From: a bacterium
GTDB taxonomy: Bacteria; Bacillota; Clostridia; Lachnospirales; Lachnospiraceae
NCBI GenBank assembly: GCA_030524675.1
Contig: JAUNGE010000003.1
Location: 80,353 to 144,352 of the forward strand
Direction: 5' to 3'
DNA: 64,000 nucleotides
Position numbers and translations under genes: made by a program. Below, one piece after another: positions 25,919-34,791 of the stretch. The notes under the pieces are model-generated. The model ran no database searches. It saw only the letters and a list, made by a program, of their open reading frames with translations, and had not been told where the DNA came from. How positions within the stretch are numbered: the first letter of the stretch is position 1; each line of letters opens with the position of its first letter.

Positions 25919-25950
25919 GCGGTGCTGCGGCAGGCAGGTTGCAGCACCGC
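25919..25950 (+). terminator. Hairpin between tig and clpP
   Basis: Perfect 10-bp stem GCGGTGCTGC (25919-25928) and GCAGCACCGC (25941-25950), followed by ATCTTTTATA. It may partly terminate tig transcription and set the tig:clpP ratio. Confidence 0.75.
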
Positions 25951-25983
25951 ATCTTTTATAGTGAGAGTTAGGAGGATATGTGG

Positions 25984-26565
25984 ATGAGTTTAGTACCTTA
26001 TGTCATTGAATCAACAAGCCGCGGGGAACGTTCTTATGATATTTTTTCCAGACTGTTAAAGGAGAGAATCATTTTTCTCGGTGAAGAAGTGACAGATGTG
26101 TCTGCAAACCTGATTGTGGCACAGCTTTTGTTTCTGGAAGCAGAGGACCCTGGAAAAGATATCCATTTGTATATCAACAGCCCAGGCGGATCGGTCACAG
26201 CAGGCATGGCTATTTATGACACGATGAACTATATTAAGAGTGATGTGTCTACCATCTGCATTGGTATGGCGGCCAGCATGGGTGCATTCCTTCTGTCCGG
26301 CGGTGCAAAAGGCAAGAGATTCGCACTCCCGAATGCAGAAGTGATGATTCACCAGCCAAGCGGCGGCGCCCAGGGTCAGGCGACAGAGATTAACATTGTC
26401 GCAGAGCAGATTTTAAAGACCCGCAAGAAATTAAATCAGATTTTGGCAGCAAACACAGGACAGCCTTTGGAAGTAATTGAGTGTGATACAGAGAGGGATC
26501 ACTATATGACTGCTGAAGAGGCAAAGGCATATGGTCTGATTGACCAGGTTATTACAAGCCATTAA
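25984..26565 (+). CDS. clpP: ATP-dependent Clp protease proteolytic subunit
   Basis: 193-residue serine protease that forms the tetradecameric chamber served by ClpX. The catalytic triad is visible: Ser98 in GMAASMG, His123 in MIHQPSGG, and Asp172 in [10 protein letters not shown]. The oxyanion-region SPGGS is intact. The ATG at 25984 (MSLVPYVIE) is 8 bases after GGAGG; the in-frame ATG at 25978 is too close to it. clpX follows 66 bases on. Confidence 0.96.
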   Translation: MSLVPYVIESTSRGERSYDIFSRLLKERIIFLGEEVTDVSANLIVAQLLFLEAEDPGKDIHLYINSPGGSVTAGMAIYDTMNYIKSDVSTICIGMAASMGAFLLSGGAKGKRFALPNAEVMIHQPSGGAQGQATEINIVAEQILKTRKKLNQILAANTGQPLEVIECDTERDHYMTAEEAKAYGLIDQVITSH

Positions 26566-26631
26566 TCAGAAGCAGAAAATAGAGCAGCTGCATGGCTTTG
26601 CTGCTGCAAGATAAATAATAGAGGTGGAACT

Positions 26632-27939
26632 ATGCCAAGCAAAATAGAGGATAGAATCTGCTGTTCCTTCTGCGGAAGGACACAGGAGCGGGTCAGAAAA
26701 ATGATTGCCAGTCCGAGCAGCGATGCGTACATCTGTGATGAGTGCATTGAACTGTGTGCAGAGATTTTGGAAGAGGAACTGGAAGCTGACGAAGAGCAGC
26801 AGCTGGAAACGCTTGGGGATATCAATCTATTAAAACCCAAGGATATGAAAGCCTACCTGGATGAGTATGTGATTGGACAGGACGAGGCAAAAAAGGTGCT
26901 GTGCGTGGCGGTTTACAATCACTACAAAAGAGTGATGGGAAAGAACCGTTCTGATGTGGAGCTTCAAAAGAGCAACATTTTGATGCTTGGCCCGACCGGA
27001 TGCGGAAAGACCTATCTGGCACAGAATCTGGCACGGATTTTAAATGTGCCGTTTGCGATTGCAGACGCTACAGCGCTGACAGAAGCGGGCTATGTGGGTG
27101 AGGATGTGGAGAATATTCTGCTGAAGCTGATTCAGGCTGCAGACTATGACATCCGCCGCGCACAGTACGGGATTATTTATATTGATGAGATTGACAAAAT
27201 TACAAAAAAATCGGAAAATGTTTCCATCACGAGAGATGTTTCCGGAGAGGGAGTGCAGCAGGCACTCTTAAAAATCCTGGAAGGTACTGTGGCGAGTGTT
27301 CCTCCGCAGGGAGGAAGAAAGCATCCGCACCAGGAACTTCTGCAGATTGATACAACCAATATTCTGTTTATCTGCGGCGGTGCGTTTGACGGACTGGAAA
27401 AGATTGTGGAGAACCGCCTTGGGGCCGGCTCGATTGGATTTAATGCAGAGATTGTAGACAAAAAGCACACCGACATTGATGAGATGTTCCGCAAGGTGAT
27501 GCCGGAAGATTTGGTGAAATTTGGTCTGATTCCGGAGTTTATCGGCCGTGTGCCAGTTATGGTTTCTCTGGGAATGTTGGATGAGGAAGCTTTGGTGCGC
27601 GTTCTGGCAGAGCCGAAAAATGCTTTGACAAAGCAGTATCAGAGACTGTTTGAAATGGACGACGTAAAGCTTGAGTTCACAGAGGACGCTGTCCGCGCGA
27701 TTGCGAAGATGGCACTGGAGAGAAAGACTGGTGCGAGAGGTCTGCGCTCGATTATGGAAAATGTCCTGATGGATCTGATGTATGAGATTCCGTCCGAGGA
27801 CAATATCGGCATCTGTACAATCACAAAAGACACTGTAGAGCAGCAGACTGCTCCGGAGATTGTGTACCGTGATACCGTTGTTCCGCGCAAAACCAGGTCT
27901 TCAAAGTTGAGAAAAGATAAATCAGGCGAGATTGCTTAG
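26632..27939 (+). CDS. clpX: ClpX unfoldase, ATP-binding subunit of ClpXP
   Basis: 435 residues. The N-terminal zinc-binding domain uses Cys11, Cys14, Cys35 and Cys38 ([15 protein letters not shown]). The AAA+ core shows Walker A GPTGCGKT (about 121), Walker [11 protein letters not shown], the pore-loop GYVG motif, and a C-terminal sensor-2 segment KTGARGLRS. The family IGF-type ClpP-binding loop falls at [21 protein letters not shown] precedes the ATG. A strong terminator lies after the gene. Confidence 0.97.
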   Translation: MPSKIEDRICCSFCGRTQERVRKMIASPSSDAYICDECIELCAEILEEELEADEEQQLETLGDINLLKPKDMKAYLDEYVIGQDEAKKVLCVAVYNHYKRVMGKNRSDVELQKSNILMLGPTGCGKTYLAQNLARILNVPFAIADATALTEAGYVGEDVENILLKLIQAADYDIRRAQYGIIYIDEIDKITKKSENVSITRDVSGEGVQQALLKILEGTVASVPPQGGRKHPHQELLQIDTTNILFICGGAFDGLEKIVENRLGAGSIGFNAEIVDKKHTDIDEMFRKVMPEDLVKFGLIPEFIGRVPVMVSLGMLDEEALVRVLAEPKNALTKQYQRLFEMDDVKLEFTEDAVRAIAKMALERKTGARGLRSIMENVLMDLMYEIPSEDNIGICTITKDTVEQQTAPEIVYRDTVVPRKTRSSKLRKDKSGEIA

Positions 27940-27953
27940 TATTGGTAAAGGAA

Positions 27954-27996
27954 GGGGAGAGCTGCAAACCAGGAATGTTTTGGCAGCTCTCCTTTT
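27954..27996 (+). terminator. Terminator after clpX
   Basis: GGAGAGCTGC (27956-27965) pairs with GCAGCTCTCC (27983-27992), extended by flanking AAGG/CCTT pairing and followed by TTTTG. Confidence 0.85.
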
Positions 27997-28136
27997 GCAT
28001 CCTTTGGAGAATTTTGACGAGACTTTGTAGTGTATAAAAACATAGGATACATATAAAACAGGCAGTATATAGAAATAGGTAATACTTAAAAGACAGGCAA
28101 TATATAGAGGCGACATGTTCGTTTAGGAGGAAAGAA

Positions 28137-30575
28137 ATGGAAGAGACAAAGATGGTGATGCCCACAGTCGCTCTGCGCGGGTTGACTGTGCTTCCAAAGA
28201 TGATGATTCATTTTGATGTGAACCGTCCGCAGTCTGTGGCTGCCATCGAGAGAGCCATGGTTTCGGACCAGAAAGTGTTTCTGGTTGCACAGAAAGATGC
28301 GGAGGAATCTGCCATTTCCATGGATAATTTGTATCGAATCGGCTGTATCGCCCGCGTTGTACAGGTGGCAAAGCTGCCGCACAACACCAGCCGTGTGATG
28401 GTAGAAGGACTTAGTAGAGCAGAACTAAAAGAAGTGAAAGAAGAAAATCCGTGCCTTGTGGCAGAGATAGAGCTGTGCGGACCGGTGGTGCAGGATGTGG
28501 ATTCTGTGACAGGCGAGGCGATGCTGCAGATATTGAAGGACAAGACACAGACTTACATCAATGAAAATATGCGCCAGGCAGAGAGAGAGGATATACTTGC
28601 GAAACTGCTGCTGACGAAAAATCTCTCAGATTTTCTGGAGCGCATGATGCAGCAATTCCCGTTTCATTATACACATCGGCAGAGAATCATGGAATTGGAC
28701 ACTGTGAGTGAGCAGTATGAATATCTGGTCAGTGTCCTGGTGACGGAGATTGAGGTGGGCAGAGTCCGCAGAGAATTCCAGGAAAAGGTCAAGGAGAGTG
28801 TCGATAAAAACCAGAAGGAATATATTCTGCGGGAACAGCTGAAAGTCATTCGCAAAGAGCTGGGAGAGGACAATACACTGGAAGATGCGGATGAGTACCG
28901 CAAAAAAGTGCAAGAGCTGCAGGCAAAGCAGGAGGTGAAAGACCGCCTGAACAAGGAGATTGACCGTTTTAAGGGGATGCCAGCGACAAGTCCGGAGTCC
29001 AATGTGCTGCGCACCTACATAGAGACATTGTTGGAGCTGCCGTGGGACAAGGAATCCACAGATTACGAGGATATCCACAGGGCAGAGGAAATTTTGAATG
29101 AGGACCACTACGGGCTAAAGAAGGTGAAGGATAGAATCCTTGAGTATCTGGCAGTCCGCATTTTGAGCAAAAAAGGCAGCAGCTCTATTCTGTGCCTAGT
29201 AGGACCTCCAGGAACCGGAAAGACCTCCATCGCGCGCTCCGTTGCGAGAGCGCTGAACAAAGAGTATGTCCGCATCAGCCTGGGCGGCGTGCGAGATGAG
29301 GCAGAAATCCGAGGCCACAGAAAGACCTATGTGGGGGCAATGCCTGGGCGTCTGGTGGAAGGGCTGCGCCAGGCAGGCGTTTCCAACCCGCTGATGCTTC
29401 TGGATGAAATTGACAAGGTGAGCAGCGACTATAAGGGGGATACGTCCTCGGCCCTGCTGGAAGTGCTGGACAGTGAGCAGAACATGCATTTTCGGGACCA
29501 CTATGTGGAGCTTCCGATTGATTTATCCCGCGTCTTCTTCATCGCCACGGCCAATGATATGCAGACAATTCCGCGGCCTCTTTTAGACCGCATGGAAATC
29601 ATCGAAATCAACAGCTACACAGAGAATGAAAAGCTGCATATTGCGAAAGATTATCTGGTGGAGAAACAAAAAAAACGCAATGGCATCGCCCAAAAGCAGT
29701 TGGTATTCAGCAACCGAGCACTGGAAAAGATGATTCGCTATTACACGAGAGAGGCCGGTGTGCGCGGACTGGAGCGCACCATCGGGGATGTGTGTCGAAA
29801 AGCGGCGCGAGAGTTCCTTGAGGGAAGAACGTCCGCTGTGCGCATCACAGAGGCAAATCTTTCAAAATATCTGGGAAAAGAGAAGGTACATTTCGAGAGT
29901 GCGAATGCAGAGAACCAGGTCGGCATTGTGCGCGGACTCGCTTGGACCAGTGTGGGCGGCGATACCCTGGAAATCGAAGTGAACAGCATGCCTGGAAAAG
30001 GGAAAATGCTCTTGACCGGACAGATGGGCGATGTGATGAAGGAGTCCGCACAGATTGCGCTGACCTATGTGCGCTCCGTGTGCCCAGAGTATCAGGTGGA
30101 TGCCAACTATTTTGAGACACATGACCTGCATATTCATATTCCGGCAGGCGCTGTGCCAAAGGATGGGCCGTCTGCAGGTATTACGATGGCGACAGCGATG
30201 CTCTCGGCCGTCACAGGCAGAAAAGTGGACGCCAGAGTGGCGATGACCGGAGAGGTCACTCTGCGCGGGCGTGTGCTTCCGATTGGTGGACTCAAGGAAA
30301 AGGTACTTGCGGCGAAAAAAGCGCAGGTGAAGAAAGTGTTGGTGCCTGTGGAGAACCGGCCGGATATCGTGGAACTCTCCGATGAAATCACAAAAGGGCT
30401 GCAAATTGTCTATGTGAAAGAGATGAAAGATGTGCTGGCGGAAGCGTTTGGCGCCGAGGAAGCGGCAGAATCAGAAAAGCTGACGGCAAAAGAACAGCAG
30501 TCCGGAGAAAAAGAGCAGACTGGCGAAAAGCATCCGGCATGTGCAAAAGAACAGGCAGATGGCAGCAGAGAATAG
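28137..30575 (+). CDS. lon: ATP-dependent Lon protease
   Basis: 812 residues. The N-terminal substrate-binding domain begins MPTVALRGLTVLPKMMIHF. A coiled-coil region follows, then an AAA+ domain with Walker A GPPGTGKTS (about 359-367) and Walker B LMLLDEIDKV. The C-terminal serine-lysine protease domain has the catalytic Ser679 in PKDGPSAG and the Lys in GGLKEKVLAAKKA. The last 40 residues are an unusual Glu/Lys/Gln-rich tail (SEKLTAKEQQSGEKEQTGEK) beyond the normal end. AGGAGGAAAG lies upstream. engB follows 13 bases later. Confidence 0.96.
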   Translation: MEETKMVMPTVALRGLTVLPKMMIHFDVNRPQSVAAIERAMVSDQKVFLVAQKDAEESAISMDNLYRIGCIARVVQVAKLPHNTSRVMVEGLSRAELKEVKEENPCLVAEIELCGPVVQDVDSVTGEAMLQILKDKTQTYINENMRQAEREDILAKLLLTKNLSDFLERMMQQFPFHYTHRQRIMELDTVSEQYEYLVSVLVTEIEVGRVRREFQEKVKESVDKNQKEYILREQLKVIRKELGEDNTLEDADEYRKKVQELQAKQEVKDRLNKEIDRFKGMPATSPESNVLRTYIETLLELPWDKESTDYEDIHRAEEILNEDHYGLKKVKDRILEYLAVRILSKKGSSSILCLVGPPGTGKTSIARSVARALNKEYVRISLGGVRDEAEIRGHRKTYVGAMPGRLVEGLRQAGVSNPLMLLDEIDKVSSDYKGDTSSALLEVLDSEQNMHFRDHYVELPIDLSRVFFIATANDMQTIPRPLLDRMEIIEINSYTENEKLHIAKDYLVEKQKKRNGIAQKQLVFSNRALEKMIRYYTREAGVRGLERTIGDVCRKAAREFLEGRTSAVRITEANLSKYLGKEKVHFESANAENQVGIVRGLAWTSVGGDTLEIEVNSMPGKGKMLLTGQMGDVMKESAQIALTYVRSVCPEYQVDANYFETHDLHIHIPAGAVPKDGPSAGITMATAMLSAVTGRKVDARVAMTGEVTLRGRVLPIGGLKEKVLAAKKAQVKKVLVPVENRPDIVELSDEITKGLQIVYVKEMKDVLAEAFGAEEAAESEKLTAKEQQSGEKEQTGEKHPACAKEQADGSRE

Positions 30576-30588
30576 AATGGAGACAAGT

Positions 30589-31200
30589 ATGGTTATTAAA
30601 AAAGCAGAGTTAGAGACTGTGTGCGGCATTACCAGCAGGCTGCCGGAACATGAGATTCCAGAGGTGGCGTTTGCGGGAAAATCCAATGTGGGAAAATCAT
30701 CAATGATTAACGCACTGATGAACCGCAAATCCCTGGCCCGCACGTCCTCCCAGCCAGGAAAGACACAGACCATCAATTTTTACAACATCAACGATGCAGT
30801 CTATTTTGTGGACCTGCCAGGGTATGGATATGCAAAGACGTCCCAGGAAGTAAAAGAAAAATGGGGCAAGATGATTGAGCGCTACTTAAAGAAATCGAAG
30901 ATGTTAAAGCGCGTGTTTCTTTTGGTCGATATTCGCCATGAGCCGTCTGAGAACGACAAATTGATGTACGAGTGGATTTTATATCAGGGCTATGAGCCGG
31001 TGATTATTGCGACAAAGCTGGACAAACTGAAGAGAAGCCAGGTGGACAAGCAGATAAAGATTGTGAGAGAGGGCCTGGGCTTAAAAAAAGAATCCCTGGT
31101 GATTCCGTTCTCTGCGGAGACGAAACAGGGAAGAGAAGAACTGCTCGCCTATATTGAGGGAATTCTAAACGGAGAGCAGGAATCGTTCATGAGCATGTAG
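30589..31200 (+). CDS. engB: Ribosome biogenesis GTPase EngB (YsxC/YihA)
   Basis: 203-residue essential-type GTPase for 50S subunit assembly. G1 GKSNVGKSS (about 33-41), G2 region SQPGKTQTINFYN, G3 DLPGYG, G4 ATKLDKL and G5 PFSAETKQG are present. The ATG at 30589 (MVIKKAELE) has GGAGA seven bases upstream; the ATG at 30577, right after the lon stop, has a weaker site. Its stop codon TAG (31198-31200) lies inside a 33-bp repeat that recurs at 31558. Confidence 0.93.
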   Translation: MVIKKAELETVCGITSRLPEHEIPEVAFAGKSNVGKSSMINALMNRKSLARTSSQPGKTQTINFYNINDAVYFVDLPGYGYAKTSQEVKEKWGKMIERYLKKSKMLKRVFLLVDIRHEPSENDKLMYEWILYQGYEPVIIATKLDKLKRSQVDKQIKIVREGLGLKKESLVIPFSAETKQGREELLAYIEGILNGEQESFMSM

Positions 31201-31226
31201 CAAAGCGGAATGCGAATGTCCGCTTT
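31194..31226. repeat. 33-bp direct repeat, left copy (engB end)
   Basis: CATGTAGCAAAGCGGAATGC... reappears at 31558-31590 with a single difference in 33 bases. It contains an 8-bp stem AAAGCGGA/TCCGCTTT. The two copies bracket the small membrane-protein gene. The engB stop codon is part of this copy. Confidence 0.85.
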
Positions 31227-31241
31227 GCCGCACGTTCGGGG

Positions 31242-31454
31242 TCAGCTCTCTTTTTGGTCTTTGGAATCGTTCTTTTTGAAGTACTTTGCTGCCAGAATCC
31301 AAGCATACAGGATAACAGGAATGGCAACTGTGGCGAAGATGCATGCCATCAGCCAGTTCTTGGAATTGGGACTTCCTGAGAAGGCAAATACGATTGTCAG
31401 GATATATAGTCCCAAAAGAAAAATCGCACCGATGAGTGCAGCGATTCGTTTCAT
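31242..31454 (-). CDS. Small two-segment membrane protein, unknown function
   Basis: 70-residue protein: MKRIAALIGAIFLLGLYILT forms the first hydrophobic segment, and a second runs from about residue 31 to 54 (WLMACIFATVAIPVILYAWI). It ends in a charged KKNDSKDQKES tail. The ATG at 31454 follows AAGGAGGTTTTGTCC on the minus strand; an upstream open frame has no start signal. A promoter with TGCTATAAT (31519-31511, minus) lies ahead. The gene is bracketed by 33-bp direct repeats. No known family can be named with confidence; such short proteins occur widely in Clostridia. Confidence 0.75.
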   Translation of the reverse strand: MKRIAALIGAIFLLGLYILTIVFAFSGSPNSKNWLMACIFATVAIPVILYAWILAAKYFKKNDSKDQKES

Positions 31455-31510
31455 GGACAAAACCTCCTTAAATGTGCAGTAATAGCCAGAAACCTGCACT
31501 TTTTGAGAAC

Positions 31511-31552
31511 ATTATAGCAGAAGTTGAATTGTTTTTGCAACTGTAGTATACT
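31511..31552. promoter_or_regulatory. Back-to-back promoters for the small membrane protein and the cell-wall-binding protein
   Basis: Plus strand: TTGAAT (31524-31529), 17 bases, TATACT (31547-31552). Minus strand: extended -10 TGCTATAAT at 31519-31511 with TTGCAA (31540-31535) upstream. The plus-strand transcript would begin at or near the right-hand 33-bp repeat. Confidence 0.65.
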
Positions 31553-31557
31553 ATGAA

Positions 31558-31590
31558 CATGTAGCAAAGCGAAATGCGAATGTCCGCTTT
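31558..31590. repeat. 33-bp direct repeat, right copy (leader of the cell-wall-binding gene)
   Basis: It differs from 31194-31226 at one position (G to A in the stem). It occupies the probable 5' leader of the gene at 31616. Confidence 0.85.
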
Positions 31591-31615
31591 ACATTAGAAT
31601 GGAGGAATGGATACT

Positions 31616-32710
31616 ATGAGAAACCTGAGAATGGGGATAAAGACTTTGCTGGCAGCAGGTGCGATGAGTGCCTGTGTGATGTCTTTTACAGCCTATGCGG
31701 GAACCTGGCATCAGGAAGGCGATGTGTGGCAGTATCTGGATGAAAATGGAAATAAAGTGGTAAATCAGTGGCTGTTTGAGAATTCTAACTGGTATTTTCT
31801 GAGCACAGAGGGCACGATGTTCACAGGCTGGAAGAAGATGGGCAATGCCACCTACTATTTTGACGAAGTGACAGGCGCTCTGGCAAAGGGATGGAAAGAA
31901 AATGAGGATGGATACCGCTTTTATTATAACGAAGAGGGGCAGATGCAGGTAGGATGGCTGGAGGATGACGGGACATGGTACTGGTTTGACGAGCAGGGCA
32001 GAATGGTGAGACATACCTGGAAGACCATCAATGGTGAAAAATATTATTTTACCGAAGATGGAGCGATGGCAGCGAACCGCTATGTCGGCCTGCTCTATAT
32101 GGATGAGAACGGCCATAAAGATGAGTCCCGCGGGCTTTCTTTTGAGAAGAAGGGCAGAGTCACGGATACCGAACAGAAGGAGATTGAGGAAATTTTGGCG
32201 AATATTCCGGACTCCTGGCTGAAAGATTTTGTGGAGCGCGGTTTTCAAGTGGTGTATGACAAGGAGAAAGGCTATATTTCGAGGACAACACTGGATGACG
32301 GAAGTAAGTATTACAAGGACTACGTGCTGGAAACAGGGGCCAGAAGAATCCGCGCGACATCTCCAGAAGGGCTTCTTCAGGGATTTGGAGAATACATCGG
32401 ATATCGCAGCGATATCTTTCGCAGTGAGAGCGAGTTCTCATCGGACTGGGGATTTTACTCTGATACTTTGATGGAACTGTTTGAGCTGCCGACAGATTTT
32501 GAGGACCAGATAAAGACTTGTTTTGCGGAGTCCATGCTCTGGTATCTAAGAGATGAGGACAGCAGAGAAGATCTGGAAGAAGCTGCGCCGAATCTGTGCA
32601 TCTGTCTGGAGAAGATTCTGTATCCGGAAAAAGCGGCAGAACTGGAGGAGAAGGCGGCATTGCAGACTGTCACGGATATGCGGGATAAAAAGTCTCCAGG
32701 ACAGAGATAG
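31616..32710 (+). CDS. Secreted cell-wall-binding repeat protein with degenerate lethal-factor-like domain
   Basis: 364 residues. A signal peptide (MRNLRMGIKTLLAAGAMSAC... TAYA, cleavage about 28) is followed by five or six choline-binding-type repeats (about 30-160) of the pattern GW-x-aromatic-YYF (for example GWLEDDGTWYWFDEQGRM). The C-terminal half (about 180-340) recalls the anthrax-lethal-factor-like (M34/ATLF) fold: ILANIPDSWLKDF, then LLQGFGEYIGY where HEFGH is expected, then TCFAESMLWYL where E-FFAEAF is expected 46 residues later. The zinc ligands are replaced by Gln255, Glu259 and Thr301, so it should not be a zinc protease. The ATG at 31616 is nine bases after GGAGGA; the ATG at 31607 abuts it. 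The repeat assignment is firm; the domain similarity is my inference. Confidence 0.75.
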   Translation: MRNLRMGIKTLLAAGAMSACVMSFTAYAGTWHQEGDVWQYLDENGNKVVNQWLFENSNWYFLSTEGTMFTGWKKMGNATYYFDEVTGALAKGWKENEDGYRFYYNEEGQMQVGWLEDDGTWYWFDEQGRMVRHTWKTINGEKYYFTEDGAMAANRYVGLLYMDENGHKDESRGLSFEKKGRVTDTEQKEIEEILANIPDSWLKDFVERGFQVVYDKEKGYISRTTLDDGSKYYKDYVLETGARRIRATSPEGLLQGFGEYIGYRSDIFRSESEFSSDWGFYSDTLMELFELPTDFEDQIKTCFAESMLWYLRDEDSREDLEEAAPNLCICLEKILYPEKAAELEEKAALQTVTDMRDKKSPGQR

Positions 32711-32739
32711 CGCGAGAGAATCAAAGCAATATGAAAAAT

Positions 32740-32776
32740 AAGAATGATAAAAGACATTAAGAATGATAAAAGACAT
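32740..32776. repeat. Two tandem copies of an 18-19-bp unit
   Basis: AAGAATGATAAAAGACAT occurs at 32740-32757 and 32759-32776. It lies just after the cell-wall-binding gene and before the terminator. Confidence 0.8.
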
Positions 32777-32791
32777 AGAGCATGAAAGAAG

Positions 32792-32826
32792 ACAGCTGCC
32801 TGTGGAAAATTTCCAAAGGCAGCTGT
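32792..32826. terminator. Terminator between convergent genes
   Basis: ACAGCTGCCT (32792-32801) pairs with AGGCAGCTGT (32817-32826), with extra TGTGG/CCAAA pairing inside. TTTGGCTTTCT follows on the plus strand and TTCTTTCATGC on the minus strand. Confidence 0.75.
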
Positions 32827-32834
32827 TTGGCTTT

Positions 32835-34751
32835 CTATTCTTCTGCCAGCTCGGCCCACTCATCGTACAGTGGTTCCAGCTTTGCAGCAATCTCTTCCTT
32901 TTCTTTGTTCAGTTCTATCAGTCGTGCGACATTGGTGCAGATATCTGGCTGTACCAAAAGCTCGTCTATCTCGCCGTCTCTGGTTTCCAGACGGTGAATT
33001 TCTTCCTCGACTTTCTTTAAGGCATTCTGGCGCTTGCGTTTTAATGCCTGCTCTTCCTTCTGGGATTTCCAGTCCTGCTTGTTGGAGGACTCGGCGGTTC
33101 CTTCCTGCGATGCGGCAGCAGCAGTTCCCAGCGCGGCCTGTTTTACGGCCTCTTTTTTCTCCAGGTAATAGTCATAGTTTCCGATGTAATTGTACAGGCG
33201 GCCATCCTCCAGGTCCAGAATACGGGTGGCCGTTTTATTGATAAAATAACGGTCATGGGAGACACAGAGAACGGTGCCGGTATAATTGACTAGGGCGTGT
33301 TCCAAAATCTCCTTTGAGGTGATATCCAGGTGGTTGGTCGGCTCATCGAGAATCAGGAAATTGGCTTCCGAGAGCATCAGTTTGGCGAGGGAGACACGTC
33401 CGCGCTCACCGCCGCTCAAATCCTGCACGCGCTTGAACACATCATCTCCCGTAAACAGGAAGGCGGCGAGCACATTGCGGATTTCCGTGTGGTTCATGTT
33501 CGGGTACGTATCCTGCATCTCCTCAAACAGGGTCTTTTCCATGTGAAGAACCTGATGATCCTGGTCATAGTAGCCGACCTGAACCTTGGAGCCGAAGCGG
33601 ATTTCCCCCTCGTCTGCCTGGACGAGCTGGTTTAAAATCTTTAAAATCGTAGTTTTCCCTGTGCCGTTTGCGCCAATCAAGGCAATCCGCTCACCGCGCT
33701 TAATCTCAAAATTCACGTGTTCAAACAGAACATGGGAGCCGAATGCCTTTGCAAGGTCTGTCACTGTGAGCACGTCGTTGCCGCTCACAATGCGCGGTTC
33801 CAGGTGGATATTCATCTCATCGCGAACCTCGGTTGGCTTCTCCAAAACGTCTATTTTTGCGAGCATTTTCTCACGGCTCTCGGCGCGGCGTATGGATTTT
33901 TCGCGGTTGAATGATTTTAATTTCGCGATGACTTCCTCCTGGTGGCGGATTTCCTGCTGCTGGTTCTCATATGCTTTCAGCATGGCCTCGCGGATAAATG
34001 CTTTTTTCTCGCTGTAGGCTGTGTAGTTGCCGAGAAAGACGGTGGCCTTTCCCATATCCAGCTCGATGACCTTTGTCACAACGCGGTCCAGAAAATAGCG
34101 GTCATGTGCCACAATCAGCACAGCGCCAGGGTAGTTTAGGAGATAGGTCTCCAGCCATGCGATGGACTCCATATCCAGGTGGTTGGTCGGCTCGTCCAAA
34201 AGAATGATGTCCGGTTTTGAGAGAAGCAGTTTTCCCAGGGAAACACGGGTTTTCTGTCCGCCGGACAGAGTGGAAATCTGCTTGGTGAAATCTTTTTCCT
34301 CAAATCCCAGACCCTTTAACACACCGACAATCTCACTTTTGTAAGAGTAGCCGTCGGCAAGCTCAAAGGCGTGATTGAGACGGCTGTACTCGGAGAGGAG
34401 ACTCTCCAGCCGGTCTCCAGATGCTGCATGCATCTCAACTTCGATGCGGCGGATGCGCTCCTCCATCTCGATGAGAGGGCGCTTGATTTCCAAAAGCTCA
34501 TCATAAATCGTCCGGTGGCTCTGTAAATCTTGCTGCTGAGCGAGATAGCCCAGTGTTTTGTCCTTGGAAAGCGTACAGATGCCCGTATCTGCATCCAGTT
34601 CTCCTACAATAATTTTCAGTAAGGTAGATTTGCCGGTTCCATTGATGCCGACAATCGCTGCCTTTTCATGGTCTTCTATGTGAAAAGAAACCTGTTTTAA
34701 GACATCTTTGCTTCCAAAGGATTTGCTGATATTGCTGACAGATAGTATCAT
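32835..34751 (-). CDS. ABC-F family ATPase (duplicated ABC domains)
   Basis: 638-residue soluble protein with two ATP-binding cassettes and no membrane segments. The first Walker A is GINGTGKST, with LSGGQKTR and LLDEPTNHLD. The second is GANGTGKTT, with LSGGERGR and LDEPTNHLD. The inter-domain linker is helical and charged, and the C-terminus (about 560-638) is a coiled coil as in Uup/YdiF. ABC-F proteins act on ribosomes, either as translation factors or as antibiotic resistance factors; a housekeeping role is more likely with this C-terminal type. The ATG at 34751 (MILSVSN) follows AGGAGG; a longer frame lacks a site. Transcribed from within or near the repeat region upstream. Confidence 0.92.
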   Translation of the reverse strand: MILSVSNISKSFGSKDVLKQVSFHIEDHEKAAIVGINGTGKSTLLKIIVGELDADTGICTLSKDKTLGYLAQQQDLQSHRTIYDELLEIKRPLIEMEERIRRIEVEMHAASGDRLESLLSEYSRLNHAFELADGYSYKSEIVGVLKGLGFEEKDFTKQISTLSGGQKTRVSLGKLLLSKPDIILLDEPTNHLDMESIAWLETYLLNYPGAVLIVAHDRYFLDRVVTKVIELDMGKATVFLGNYTAYSEKKAFIREAMLKAYENQQQEIRHQEEVIAKLKSFNREKSIRRAESREKMLAKIDVLEKPTEVRDEMNIHLEPRIVSGNDVLTVTDLAKAFGSHVLFEHVNFEIKRGERIALIGANGTGKTTILKILNQLVQADEGEIRFGSKVQVGYYDQDHQVLHMEKTLFEEMQDTYPNMNHTEIRNVLAAFLFTGDDVFKRVQDLSGGERGRVSLAKLMLSEANFLILDEPTNHLDITSKEILEHALVNYTGTVLCVSHDRYFINKTATRILDLEDGRLYNYIGNYDYYLEKKEAVKQAALGTAAAASQEGTAESSNKQDWKSQKEEQALKRKRQNALKKVEEEIHRLETRDGEIDELLVQPDICTNVARLIELNKEKEEIAAKLEPLYDEWAELAEE

Positions 34752-34791
34752 AAAAATCCTCCTGTTCTGATAATGAATGGTATGTACAGCC

